A DNA stretch of 64,000 nt, from assembly GCA_907163375.1 (NCBI GenBank), contig CAJQUW010011512.1:248001-312000 (forward strand), written 5' to 3'. Source of the DNA: Prostheceraeus crozeri. Taxonomy: Eukaryota; Platyhelminthes; Polycladida; Euryleptidae. Under the pieces are notes generated by a model. That model had not been told where the DNA came from and did no database searches. It worked only from the letters and a program-made list of their open reading frames with translations. Positions 34,953-46,500 of this stretch are shown piece by piece (positions within the stretch are counted from its first letter, which is position 1; every line of letters begins with the position of its first letter). The translations under genes were made by a program, and so were the position numbers.

Positions 34953-36640
34953 CTATGGTGGAATATAGCTGCTGGCACGATAGAGACCACCAATGCGTTG
35001 AGCTGCCTGCTTGCTAATGGATTGGATGTACGGTTTCCATGACAAGTCTTTCGTAACCGACAATCCAAGGAAGGAGATGGAATCTTGTTCTCTGATCCTA
35101 TTATCTGACATCTTAATGCTATGATCATCATCTCCTTTAAGTCGTGAGTGCAGAATACTCTGAGTTTTTGAAGGATTGAAGGAAACAAGCCAATTGGCGC
35201 CCCATTCTGAGACCCTGCGTAAGTCTTCATTAAGAACGTCGCATAACTGCTGACGTTGCTGAGTGTTTTTAGCGAGTCGCTCATTGGAATTGAAGAGTGT
35301 TGTGTCATCTGCATACATCACCAATTTACTCACTAGGCAGTCTGGGAGGTCGTTGATGTACAGCAGAAAAAGAGTGGGTCCCAAAATTGACCCTTGAGGA
35401 ACTCCTGCATTGAAAAACTTGGTGGAAGACTTTTGGGCATCTAAGACGACAGATATCTGCCGGTCACTAAGGAAAGAAGCAAGAAGTTTGTGGTGTTGAT
35501 CAGCAACTCCATAGGACTTTAGCTTCATAAGGAGCCCCGTATATCCAAGGAAATATCCAAGGCAACTGATCTCGTCTCACCTTGTCTGTCAAGGAAACGA
35601 CTCACATGTTCAGTGACATATGAAAGAAGATCTGCAGTTGATCGAGAGTGCCTGAAGCCATACTGTTCTTCTGATAGAAGGTTCCGAGTTTCAAGAAAGT
35701 TAACAATGTGTTGGTTAATCACTGCTTCAAAAATCTTGCCAGCAATTGGAAGCAGGCTGATAGGACGGTAACTAGATGGAAGAGATGAGTCAGAACCTTT
35801 CTTTGGAACTGGAACCACGGAAGCTACTTTCCAACAAGAGGGAAACTCACCGGTGGATACACATCTACTGAACAGTTTAGATAAAAGTGGAGAAAGCTCA
35901 GGTGAGAGATACTTGAAGACCGAAACCGGGATGCCATCTGGTCCACTAGACTTAGAGCTATCGAGACCGGCGATGATCTTTTTGACGTTTCGGACTGTGA
36001 CTGAAGGAGGACTAACTGTCTCATCAGTGCGCGTGGGAATTGGAGGTGGAATTCTACCTCCATCGTCTAATGACGAATTCTTCGCAAACTCCTTGCAAAG
36101 AAGCTCGGCTTTGTCTGCTGAGGTTGTCGCCATAGAAGTACCGACTTCGGCATGACGGAGTGCTGGGATGGAGGATTTGTTCCTATTGGTGACACTGTTG
36201 TAAATCCTCCAGAAGTCCTTAGAGCCAAGCTTTTGGGTAGCAATGGATTTCCGTACATACAAAGCGTAACGGCTTTTGGCCTGATGTATGTGTTCCTTGC
36301 AATGTCTACGTGCGGTTTTGTACAATTCAAGATTGCCAGCGCTACTGTCACGCTCATACTTATGGAAAAAGTGGTCACGCTGGCAACTTGCAGCTGCACA
36401 TTCTGGTGTAAGCCAAGGTTGTGAGTGGGGCTTCATTTGGAAAGTACGGTGAGGAATGTAGGCCAACATCCCTATCTGAAGCCACTCTGTCAGTTCTTGC
36501 GCCGACTTGTGGACGTTCTCGCTCAGAATCAAATTCTCAGCTTGAACTTGACTAAGAAAAGTGCGGAAGCCACACCAGTCTGCTTTGGAGAATTGATAAA
36601 CTGTTCTATGGAAGGGTGCAGACGGTGGTGAGGAAATCTG
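34953..36640 (-). pseudogene. LINE reverse transcriptase
   Basis: On the minus strand the frame reads through FHRTVYQFSKADWCGFRTFL, then SSKSSGPDGIPVSVFKYLSP, then VVPVPKKGSDSSLPSSYRPI (reverse transcriptase motifs 1-2), then EEQYGFRHSRSTADLLSYV. Motif A is cut after VALDIS: about eight codons expected before GLLMKLKSYG are missing and the frame changes there (near 35540). In the next frame follow AGVPQGSILGPTLFLLYIND (motif B region) and KLVMYADDTTLF, the catalytic YADD box, then a region ending YRASSYIPP. The enzyme would copy LINE RNA into DNA at a nicked target. The deletion next to the first catalytic aspartate makes activity very unlikely. Confidence 0.9.
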
Positions 36641-37340
36641 TTTGCCAGTGCAAGTTGCCAGAAGTAACCTTGTGTGAAAAACAAGTTGGATTTGAGGTGA
36701 GAAACAGGTCAAGGAGATATCCAGTATCCCCAGCTCGGTCTGGCACTCTGGTAGGACAAGTGACAATTTGACTGAGGTTGTGAGAGACAGCGAAATCCTG
36801 GGCTGCCTGACCGGAGAGATCGGTGGTGCGTGAGTGCACAAGCCAGTCAACATTGTGCACGTTGAAGTCACCAAAAACGGCAACTTCAGCGCTGAGATAC
36901 TCTTGTAGAAGAGAATCGATCTTGTCAGAAAGAACATTGAAAATATCCGCATTAGTTGATGGAGAGCGGTATAGGAAAAATAGAAGAAGAGTAGTCTTCT
37001 GCAGCGGCGCAATGAAGGCAAGATACTCATGCCTTGGATCCCCTGAGCTACGAAGCCTTCTCAAGGAAAGGCTTGTCTTGGTATAGACTCCAAGACCATG
37101 ACAATGTGCTTTATCCATCCGGTGAAATATGTATCCATCACGTGTAACGTCGCTTGATGACACACTGGGATCTAACCTGGTTTCCGACAGGGCTAGAAGA
37201 TCTGGTGACTTACCTTGCAGGAAGATGTTGATGTCGTCGCAATTGGACCTCAGTCCTCTTACGTTGCTGAAGCCGATCCTGAGAGGGGTTTTGAGCTTGA
37301 CGGCTTGACTACGTCTCTTGTGTGTCTTTCTCATTTTCAT
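36606..37340 (-). pseudogene. LINE apurinic-like endonuclease domain
   Basis: The start ATG is at 37340, in MKMRKTHKRRSQAVKLKTPL. The endonuclease/exonuclease/phosphatase fold follows in order: RIGFSNVRGLRS, LLALSETRLDPSV (the metal-binding glutamate), CHGLGVYTKTSL, LLFFLYRSPSTN, and EVAVFGDFNVHNVDWLV with the catalytic D and N. The final SDH-type motif is not visible, because a frameshift near 36640 separates this domain from the reverse transcriptase. In living elements the two are parts of one polyprotein, with the endonuclease nicking the target. Confidence 0.88.
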
Positions 37341-38290
37341 AATTTATTCATTATTCATAATTATACTGTACAACAAAGTGATACAAGAAACTTTGGAAGG
37401 CATCAGAAAAACTTAAATAAGCACAACAAAGCTGCAATAAATAATACGCAAAGAATACACTTATAGGCACAGTTCATGTCGCAAGAGCTTGAAGAAACCC
37501 AAATGAGAACCCCTTTGCCGTAACAATGGGTATAAGTCAGGTAGGCCACAGAGGAACCGGATACAGCTACACGGGCTAAACCCCTCAGTAAAGCTATCCA
37601 CGCATGTCCGTGGCAGTGGAACTGTACCGCCTTTTTTCGAGCAGTTGACCGGGCCTGCCTCCCAGAGCATTACCAGTGGGTTCGGAACCCTCGAACTACC
37701 TGACGCCCGTATGCCGTGAATACGTTGGATCTGTCACACCTTAACCTGCAACAAATGAGGAAGTGCAAAAGAGAGTAGTGGAAGGAAGTTCGATCACAAA
37801 TGAGCCAAATAAGTACCATGCCCAAAAACCTGATTCAACAACATGAAACATCTGATGACTGTTCATATCTCGCAAACCAGGGGGTGGTGTTAATTGGGAC
37901 GGCCGAAGCCTACCACACATTTAAAATAAACAAACGTGGAGAAAAAGAATGAAAAATTAATCAAACATACTCGTAAATAAATTCAATGACCAGCAAAATA
38001 AAAATAATATTCCAGAGCCTGCTAGTTAGCCGGAGCACGGTCACAAACCGCCGACAATAAACCTTTCCGACAAGGTAGAACCCAAAGAAGCATGAGCTTC
38101 AGACGACAAAGCCTTATTGCGACTCCGTTTTCACCTTTTCAACGCTTTGAGGCCGCAGGTTGAGTGAGAAAGGGAAGTTAAGTGAGTTAAGCAAAGTCAT
38201 TGGCACCACTCGGACCGCCACCTCGGAAACATCACCGCTCCACGAATTTGATCATCATGCTCCATGGATAAACACGGCGCTCGAAATCTT
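37341..38290 (-). other. Presumed LINE 5' untranslated region
   Basis: The stretch upstream of the endonuclease ATG is GC-richer than the flanks and shows no ORF1 I can recognise. A 69-codon frame at 37461-37670 (-) has scattered cysteines but no zinc-knuckle pattern. Its assignment to the LINE is inferred from position and composition. Confidence 0.45.
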
Positions 38291-39016
38291 GAATTGGACC
38301 AAACAAATACGCGTGTAATCAAATATTCTCTGCTCAGTTCACGCATTAACAAATTGCAGGTTGCCTACTCGTTCCCTAGAAACCGGAAGAGAAACACAAT
38401 TTAGATGTTTATTATTGTTGCTGCTTTCTCTTAAGATGAAAGTATAATTTCATGTTTTAACTGCGAACCTGCCATACACTGTCTCAGCCTCAACAATTAG
38501 GAAAATAATTCTCATTTTCGATGAAGCTCTAATTGTAAAACTGAAGCTGTCCAAAAGCACTGGGAAATGGAAATGTCAATCAATGAATAAAATCTTGACA
38601 AAAGAATGTGAAATATTAGATCTGAATATTTTTCTATGCACTTCATGCCAGCCATTTGCCCATGAGACAATGCTCTTCTGCCTGTAGCAAGGGATAGAGA
38701 TTTTTTCGCGTTGAAGATTTGATTTTGTAGCCTTCCTGATTCAATTGAATAGAAATGTCATGGTCTAGTCATTATTCATTTAGTTATGCTGCTTAAGAAA
38801 CCTTCACTTCATCTCATCCAGGCTATCTAATTTATATTGATCACTAAATTCCAAATATTCTTAATTGTTATCCCTGGAAATTTCACAGTCACCTGTTTTT
38901 GCAAGAGATATGCTGAGTTTCCTAATACTATTCACAGTTGACATCAACATTGATGTATTTCGTCGGTGCCTAGCTGACTTTGTCATTATATTTGAATAGT
39001 CTAATTTGATTGAGTT
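38291..39016. other. No gene recognised
   Basis: AT-rich sequence with no supported feature. Confidence 0.4.
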
Positions 39017-39252
39017 ATAGCGAAGTTCATTGCTCATTGGTCTCCGTGACACAGTGGTTGAGTGATTGGCCTAGCTATCTTTAGGTCCAGAGGTCGAGCC
39101 CCGAGAGTGTCATTGGAAGTCGGCAGGAAGGGCGTGTACTAAAAGATCACAACGCTCCATATTAAAGTCCGACTGTGTCAGCACCTTCGAAGCCCCCAGC
39201 ATGGGGGAGCAGTGACGTTAAACCATCATATAACGAAGCTCACTGCTCAATT
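39017..39252 (+). repeat. SINE-B copy 5 with a long target duplication
   Basis: The SINE is 39039-39229 and begins ggtctccgtgacacagtgg. It ends gtgacgttaaaccatcat. The flanks are 22- and 23-bp direct repeats (39017-39038 and 39230-39252), sharing cgaag.tca.tgctca with about four differences. A long duplication is the mark of LINE-driven insertion, and its divergence shows the insertion is not recent. Confidence 0.85.
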
Positions 39253-39737
39253 GACGTTGACTCCACTTCGAAATACGGATATTTACAACCCTAAGCCAAT
39301 CATGATCATGGGAGTTCATACTTTTAACCAACACATACAATTAAGACCGCGCTCTCTTTCTTTCAACGGAAAAGCTCAAATTGATAAGCTGACTAGAATC
39401 TGGCTATGGACACTACATTACTTTATTTGACGATTCATATTCAATCAATGAATTCAATGTTTGGTCAACATGAATGATCTTTATGCTCAAATGTTCTAAA
39501 AATGGAAAACCGTTGACGCAATTGGCTTCTTGGACGAGCCTTAACTTCATTTTCTCTCTTCCAGTGACCATGAAATCTATCACAACCTGTCTAATTACTT
39601 TCTTTAGTATTTCATCTTAAAGCATTTTCTACTCTGCATGTACCAGGCCTATATAATTAAGAAATCTGGAGAAAAGTCCTTCTGATTGATGTTATGTTTT
39701 ATATTAAAAAAAACTAAAATTAAAAACTAGGCCTATA
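39253..39737. other. No gene recognised
   Basis: Nothing supported is seen here. Confidence 0.4.
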
Positions 39738-40360
39738 CAGTGCATCTTCGATTATCCGGACGTAATTTTAGAATCCGTTCGATTCTCTGTGATTTCATCA
39801 AAACATGTAGGCTACATAATGGAATCGAATGTTCATTTTAGCACTGCTCTCCTTTTTGAGATAATACATACACACGAATAACTCTTGCTTTACCTGCATC
39901 TCATTGGCTCATTGTGCGGTTCTCTCATTTCTCTGAGCCAAATATAAGGCAATCAACTAGCTAATTGGAGCATTGCTAAGTAGGCTACGCATGCTAGTCA
40001 AAGTTGGGATACAGCTTTGATGAATCATTTTTTATTCATTGTCTCAGTTCACGGTCATGGTATACGTGTGTACTTTAATAGTAACGACAGTGAGAATGTA
40101 GCAAAACGTACAACTTATGCTCATTATTTCATTAAAAAGTCGAAGTACCGGAACCAAAAAATGTCAAATATTATATTCTAGGTAGATATGCAGGATAGAT
40201 ACATGCAAAAAATATTCTAGGGGGTTTGTGGTATATAATCAAATGTCTTTGACCCGAGCCCCACAAGCTTTTGCAAATATGGAATTTAAAAATTCTCTTA
40301 CCCGGATCTTTAGCTGACCTATTCGGTTTTTTGACCATCCGGATAATTGAAGATGCACTG
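39738..40360. mobile_element. Non-autonomous pogo/Tigger-like MITE
   Basis: The 25-bp inverted ends start cagtgcatcttc and include attatccgga; they match at 23 of 25 positions. Ends of this kind, with tatccgga, are typical of the Tigger/pogo branch of Tc1/mariner elements. TA precedes the left end (39736-39737), but cg follows the right end, so one target base pair set has changed or the border is off. The 623-bp interior has no transposase motif. Confidence 0.65.
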
Positions 40361-41444
40361 CGGATCTATTCGCAGTTCCCTAGCCGTCAGTATCATCAAT
40401 GTTTAGTTAGGGATTGTTAAATTTTCTTTTCACACGTAAAAACAGTCACCAAAATCAATTGCAGGATGTTTCCATGCCAATACACTAGTTGCATCATTTC
40501 ACTTGAATCGTCTCCGAATTCCAGAAATTTACAAAAATTTACAATAGTCAAGATATGAAATTCTTCAAAGGCATATGGTTCATTATGTAATCACTACATG
40601 TGTCATGGATCGCGAGCTAACGGTACCGACTAAGCCGCCTCGCGGTCTCTGTCGGCAGCAGCAGATGGGTTAATAGTCTGCCAGCAACTTAAACAGCGGT
40701 GTAACATAAATCTTGTTCAAATTGTGTAGCACTCAAGTATTTGAATTCCAAATTGGTTTGATTGCGGCTCAAAATGAACCTTCGATGAAGAAATTGCAGA
40801 ATTTGAAGTCTTATATTTTTGATGTCTGAATATTAATCTTTTGATTCAGATCTGCACGTTGCAACCTCATCAAACAAATCACTCTAGCATCATCATTCAT
40901 GCTTCTGCACAAGTTACAGCTGCGTTTTTACAACTGATTTCTTTTATCTACATGCCTGAGTGCCAGAATTGGAGTATAACTTTCCAGTTAGATAATTACG
41001 ACAGCATCAATTCTCGCTCAGTTCGTAGACCAAATTATATCTCATCTCTGTTCATCAGTCTTTAGCACTGATCTGCAGTATGCTGCGGTCGTATAGATCA
41101 TTTGGCCGACTTGGCAAAGAGGAACGAAAATAATCGATACAGGTGCATCAAGTTGTCTGATTAATAATGCCTTCGTTCTGATGTTCAGTTGAGCGTGAAC
41201 CATCACGCATCCATCTCAGATAAATATCAGATGTTTAGAATGATTCCAGCATGTGTTTGTGGGAGCTGTTATCAACTTTGTTGTAGCTCGCAGATCCTCG
41301 AGATGATTTTCAAATAACAAATCACTGACTTTAAAATTTGTAATGTCCTTAGAATGTACTCTCTCAACAGTGCAACTCGTGCAGAGGCCCGTGGATAAAT
41401 TTGATGTTAAATTATAGCCAAGTACGAAAAAACAGCCCATGAGC
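40361..41444. other. No gene recognised; possible tRNA-like head
   Basis: On the minus strand at about 40609-40648 is gcggcttagtcggtacc followed by gctcgcgatcc. This resembles the 5' half of a tRNA-derived SINE, but no B-box follows clearly. A 74-codon frame at 40841-41065 (+) has an acceptor-like ttttgattcag before it and no family match. Confidence 0.3.
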
Positions 41445-42395
41445 TTCTAAGGCAGCGGTTCTCAAACTCTGGGTAATTGCCCAAAGTAAGGTAAAATTAG
41501 AATATTTTTTGGGTAAGGAATGAATTTTTAAATAAAGTAAGATTAAGAAAGGTCCATTTCTTTATTCCATTACCTTACAAGATAGACTAAGGGCGTAGAT
41601 CGACTGAGGGGGCTCCATTCTCTCATTGTCTACGAGCGCGGCATACATGACATGATAATATTGTAGCTGCGTAACGTACTACACTGATTCACGAACATCT
41701 TCAAGAGCTTCAAACAATGCTAGACAACTACTACTGTCCAAAAGCACAGCATAACACAGATGTCTGGGTTAAGCAGCCATTTGCTTCTCGTGAATAATGT
41801 ATCGAGGACAGCGATAATATAAAGGACGAATTCGTCCAACTACGAGCCGATGAGGTAAGTAAGGAGGAGTTCTTCGAGTTGAGAACTTCCGGCGTTTTGG
41901 TTGTCAATGAGTGAAGTTCATCCACAGCTGTTCCAAAGAGCTCTTAAAGTGTTGCTGCCTTTCCCGACCATATATCTGTGTGAGTCTGGTTCTTCACCGT
42001 TCTTTCATATGAAAGATAAATATCGAGTGCGCCAGGAAGCTGGGACTGACCTGAGGCTGACTCTATCAAAGACATGTCCTCGTATTGATCATCTGATCTC
42101 CAAAAAGCAATTACACTCTTCTCACTGACAGGATTCAATGGAACAATTTTTGATTCGTTGAAATTTGATAATCTAGTTTTGTGTTTACATGTGCTGTATG
42201 TATGCATTATTCTGATAGCTTATTTTACATGTTTCAGATTGCATTGTGTAAAATAAGATAAAGATTATTGTAAAATGCTGCTTTATAGTTCAGTTCTGGT
42301 TCGTGAATACATTGTAGAAAATAACGGGTAATTGGTAGTCTCGGTGTACAAAGTGGGTAATCTCGATAAAAAGTTTGAGAACCGCTGTTCAAAGG
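41445..42395 (+). mobile_element. Internally deleted hAT element (ZBED5/Buster-like)
   Basis: The element is 41453-42387 (935 bp). Its ends share a perfect 16-bp inverted repeat, cagcggttctcaaact, the classic hAT form. Flanking 8-mers ttctaagg (41445-41452) and ttcaaagg (42388-42395) differ at one base and are the target duplication. The interior keeps only the 3' part of the transposase gene, in plus orientation, so it is a deletion derivative. Confidence 0.88.
41726..42128 (+). pseudogene. hAT transposase C-terminus (ZBED5-like)
   Basis: In successive plus-strand frames one reads NTDVWVKQPFASRE, then DEFVQLRADEVSKEEFFELR, then LFQRALKVLLPFPTIYLCES and VRQEAGTDLRLTLSKTCPRI, ending SKKQLHSSH. 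The 'LLPF.T.YLCE(S/Q)GFS....K.KYR.RL....DLRL.LS...P.I' pattern is the hATC dimerisation region of the ZBED5/SCAND3-like hAT group. Stops and frameshifts lie between the pieces, and the GFS of the conserved motif reads GSS. The zinc finger and most of the catalytic domain are missing. Confidence 0.85.
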
Positions 42396-43409
42396 GTTGA
42401 AATTAAGTGCTTATTGATCAACTTCACTTCCACCAAATGTATTAAGCACGACTTAGAATACGGAAAGCAGTTGCAAAGGTTCAGTCTCAGATAGCATCTC
42501 AGTCTTTATGAAAAGAATGAGAGAATGGTACTATTCATTGTCGTTGTACTTCTTCAGATAATGTCTATTCCTGTATGAACTGCATCGAATCCTTTCTCAT
42601 GGTGCAGAATTCATGCATATACGAGTATTTACGCAAATTAATTGATGGATGCAAACGCTAACTGATACACTGATGTCGCAAAGACACACAACAGACAGTG
42701 CGAATAGCTTATTTTCCAAAATCTTGTAATGCCATAAATGTTTCCTCGTCGATGAATAATATTCTTCAAACTTCTTTGTCGCCGAAAGTAACTGGATACA
42801 TGAGCTTCAAAGTAAATTTAGCTCACAATATTTCCGAATTTACTAGCTTTTTGTTATTAACATTGTAAGATAAGGAAATTTTATCATCTCAAGCACTAGG
42901 AATGCAAGAAAATCCTCAAAATACTCACTGGGTATCAACAATTCTTTGCATTCCATCAACAACATTAGTATATTACGTTTATGAATGTTGAATATTCAAT
43001 AATTATAACCAATATATCACAGATCATCACAACAATAATCATTTGCAAAATTCACCAAAACAAATATCCATCGCGGTCGTTCATTAAATGTCATATAATA
43101 CCCATTGTTCAGAAAGCATTTCATTGTCATTGCGATTTTCAGATATTCAATGGTATTCATACTTCACATTCATTATAGTAGGGATGCCGGCGACAGCTAC
43201 CCGTGAGACAAAGCCACTATCGACCGTTGACCATGAGCATTAAAACTGTTCTCGACCATTTTTGGGCTACATGTATGTGTATAACCGATCGTAAAGCATA
43301 CAATTTCAATTGTAACCTCACATTGAACATCACATTTAAACTGTAGTCAATCGTTACCCATTACAATATACATGTTGCCGACCGTTGCCCGGTTAAGTTG
43401 TAATATCAC
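42396..43409. other. No gene recognised
   Basis: Nothing is supported. Positions 43170-43400 are GC-richer and contain two copies of cgaccgttg (near 43219 and 43379), of unknown meaning. Confidence 0.35.
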
Positions 43410-43588
43410 AACTCCGCCAACGTGGACTTGGACTTTGCAGATAAAGTAAGACTTTGGCTGGAGCGGTGTGATGCTTTTAGTTCGGATGCCCTTCCTCCCG
43501 ACTTCCAATGACACCTTTAGGGTCCGACCTTAGGACGAAAGCGCTCGCTAGACCAAGCAAGCACTTAACTGCTGTGCTGTTAATAGAC
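43410..43588 (-). repeat. SINE-B copy 6, diverged
   Basis: On the minus strand the body matches the family at cattggaagtcgggagg and gcatccg. The tail end is shortened and the head is altered. It is one of the more diverged copies. Confidence 0.7.
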
Positions 43589-46500
43589 AAAACCCGCTCA
43601 CAGTGTTTGTGGTGACACCGCAAATATAATACTTAATATGTGAATGATATCTAATATGCATAATCCAAACAAATAAAAACTTGCATTATATGTACTTTAT
43701 ATTGTAAACTTGTAATTATTTATTAGTTGAATTGGCCATTCTTTGATTCTCTTTCCGTCCAATGCTCACATTACTTGAGTTTGAACTTGATTAAAGCCTT
43801 CAAAGTCGCTTATCAAGTTTATTATGAATGCCAACTAACAAAATAAAGTGATAATGTCCATTTATTTTTGATACAATGATCGACAGATGTGCAAAACTCC
43901 TTGTCAGAAACTGTGGAAGACGGGGAACGATGTGGGCAGTCAAGATGGAAGATACTCCGTCATGTCACTGTTTCCATGTGTTGGCTGGCTGTCAAATAAA
44001 CACGAATGTCTCATAGTGTTCATCCTAATTCCATATAGGCAAGAACATTTTGAACAATCAGTTAGACTAAGTGTTTGACTTTACCCTAAACAACGGCAAT
44101 TCCACTGCCTGTAGCGGAAGTAGCCCATTATTCCCAGTTCATTGTAGACACACTTAACATTGCAGTGTACACATGAAGACTACGGATTTGGTTTGACAGA
44201 TGGGATCTGAAGTTGCACTTTTCTCTATTACGTTTATCTGTAAATAATTCATGGAAAAATGTTCTTTTAGACGCACATTTGCACAGATTTATTTTTCAAA
44301 TCGCAGTTCGAGTATATGAGAATCAACTGATGTATTTAGACGCAGCTGATTCTAGATAACCAAGTGTCAAGATATTCCTACTTAGAAATATCAGGATCGA
44401 ACGTCAAGTTGAGTATGAGATGCTCGTATTCAGTGCAGTAAATTGCGACTCTTAATTTCTCGATAACTTGAGGAATTGGTCTTTGATCCACAAATATAGT
44501 CACATCGAATGTTTGAAGGAAAAATTTCCTGCACTACAAATTGAATTTCCAGTCAAATGAACCGATGGAGTCTTTAGTTCTGACTAATGTGTCATCGATG
44601 CTGATTGAGCTGTTTGATCGGACTTGTGAATAGGCCAGAATTTTCGGGGTATGAAATATTCAGGTCTACTCAGCCCGCAATTAGAATATTAGCTTCATAT
44701 AGGATAACCGTATTATGTGTACAGTACACAAATTGTCCATACATATTTTTCAATATCCATTATTTGAATCTGCATTGATATTATGATTCATTATGATTCA
44801 ATATTATGATGCATTTCAGCTTGATTTTCGCCATAGGTTAAGAGAGGTCTGCAGGTGATAGCAGATAACCATGTGATCGGTATATTCAATTTAGTAGTAT
44901 AATTATGAGATAGCCAGTTCATATAATAGTAAAATACCTCCAGCCCATACTGTCTATAGTTCATAATTTATACACCAAAAGCTGAAATTGTGTGACTCAA
45001 TTTTTTGTATATAAAAATTCCAGAAAAATGTTCGAAGTTCAGAATTCACGCCAATAGAGTTGCGCTGTTTTATCTAATATTTGATGTCACGATAACTACT
45101 GATTTTGTTTTGCGTGATTCGTATATGCATGTGTAAGAGGCCAATTTAGATGTGTGTAGTTTTGTGGTTTGCATAAAGATATCTATGGTAATTATACACT
45201 AATTCATTGACTTTCACATCTAGACAAGTAAATGGAAATCAATTTCCGACCCATTGTGTCTGATCAAATGGTGAATCACAATGAAATCTCGAAATTAAAT
45301 CACAAAAAAACGAGTTCAAGTTTTTCATTTTTCGACATTTACTTTTCTGCATCGACATTTGAATCACCGAGGACACCTTTTCCAATTCATAGTAAAACAT
45401 CTTAAGTCAAACGTGCGATGTCTCAGATAAACTGCGCTAATCTTTGTATAACATTTGCATGGCGGCATTAAATAGTAAATAATGTCGAAATTCTTCTAAG
45501 AATACCTTTAAAATTTTTAGAACGTGACAATACATCACAATGATATTTGAAAAATTCAGTCATATCTGCCATTTTTCGAAATTTGAAGATGTGTCGATTT
45601 GTATTAGTTTTCGAAAAATTACCATTAATTTTGTAAATAATAATCACTGCAGTCGTACAGAACCTCAAGACAAAGCTTAGATTCTGTCTTAAAGGTAGAA
45701 GGACACAAAATTCGACATTTTTGGTGGATTTGCCTTTTTTACACAGTCACTAGCTTAAATCACATTCTTCGCAGTGATGCTCATTGTTCGAATCAGCAAC
45801 GGAACAGAGTTCTGCTTATTGTACTGAAAGATGTCTACGTTAAACGAATTTAGTCATCACTCGCGAATACATCAGACAGAATTCTTGATGAGAGCGTTGA
45901 TGGTATCAGTGTAATGTGAATATTGACAATCTCTTTAAAGTACGCTCTAATTTCCACAAGGAAATGTTGGTTTGCTTTAATTTGCAATATTGCTGATATA
46001 CACAAGAGACAGTGCAAGAAATTTCACAGGACCGGACTATTGAAACGAATCATAATAGCATTTTCCCTAATTGAATGAAATAGATATCGGCTAGAATGAA
46101 ATCTCCTTTCTTTTCGACTAGAGAAATGGAACATCACCTCCGGGATTGCTAGTGTTTCGAAAGATCTTTTCACCTTATTTGCATTTAATTAGCTTCTTTC
46201 GCTGGGAGAAAAAAACATTATCTTGTTTTCTCATTTTTACACTGGTGGTTTGCAATTATCAGTCATTATAGTTCCACCCACATCTAGCTTTTCATCGGAA
46301 ATAATGTGTTTTCTGTTTGCATAATGAGTTAATGATGCTGTAAGTACACACAGCATTTTCTGATGCCTAGAAAGAGAGAGAGAGCTCCTTTTCATGTCAA
46401 ATTATAAACGGCAATAGAAAGCATCGCAAAATGATCTCAAGCCTTATTATTGAAAGACTGGCTGCTCAGGTGTGAATGCTATTGATCGCCACTTTCAAAA

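Larger units (their letters stand above)
34365..38290 (-). mobile_element. Long CR1/Jockey-type LINE, near full length but broken
   Basis: Reading on the minus strand, the order is a non-coding 5' region (38290-37341), an endonuclease (37340 to about 36640), a reverse transcriptase (about 36640 to 34950) and a C-terminal domain ending at a TAA at 34495-34497. A 3' UTR with a stem-loop (34384-34423) and a short A/T-rich tail complete it. The coding part spans about 2.85 kb. No separate ORF1 with zinc knuckles was recognised. The copy carries frameshifts and stops, so it cannot move by itself. The 5' border is judged only from the drop in GC near 38.29 kb. No target duplication was found. Confidence 0.8.
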
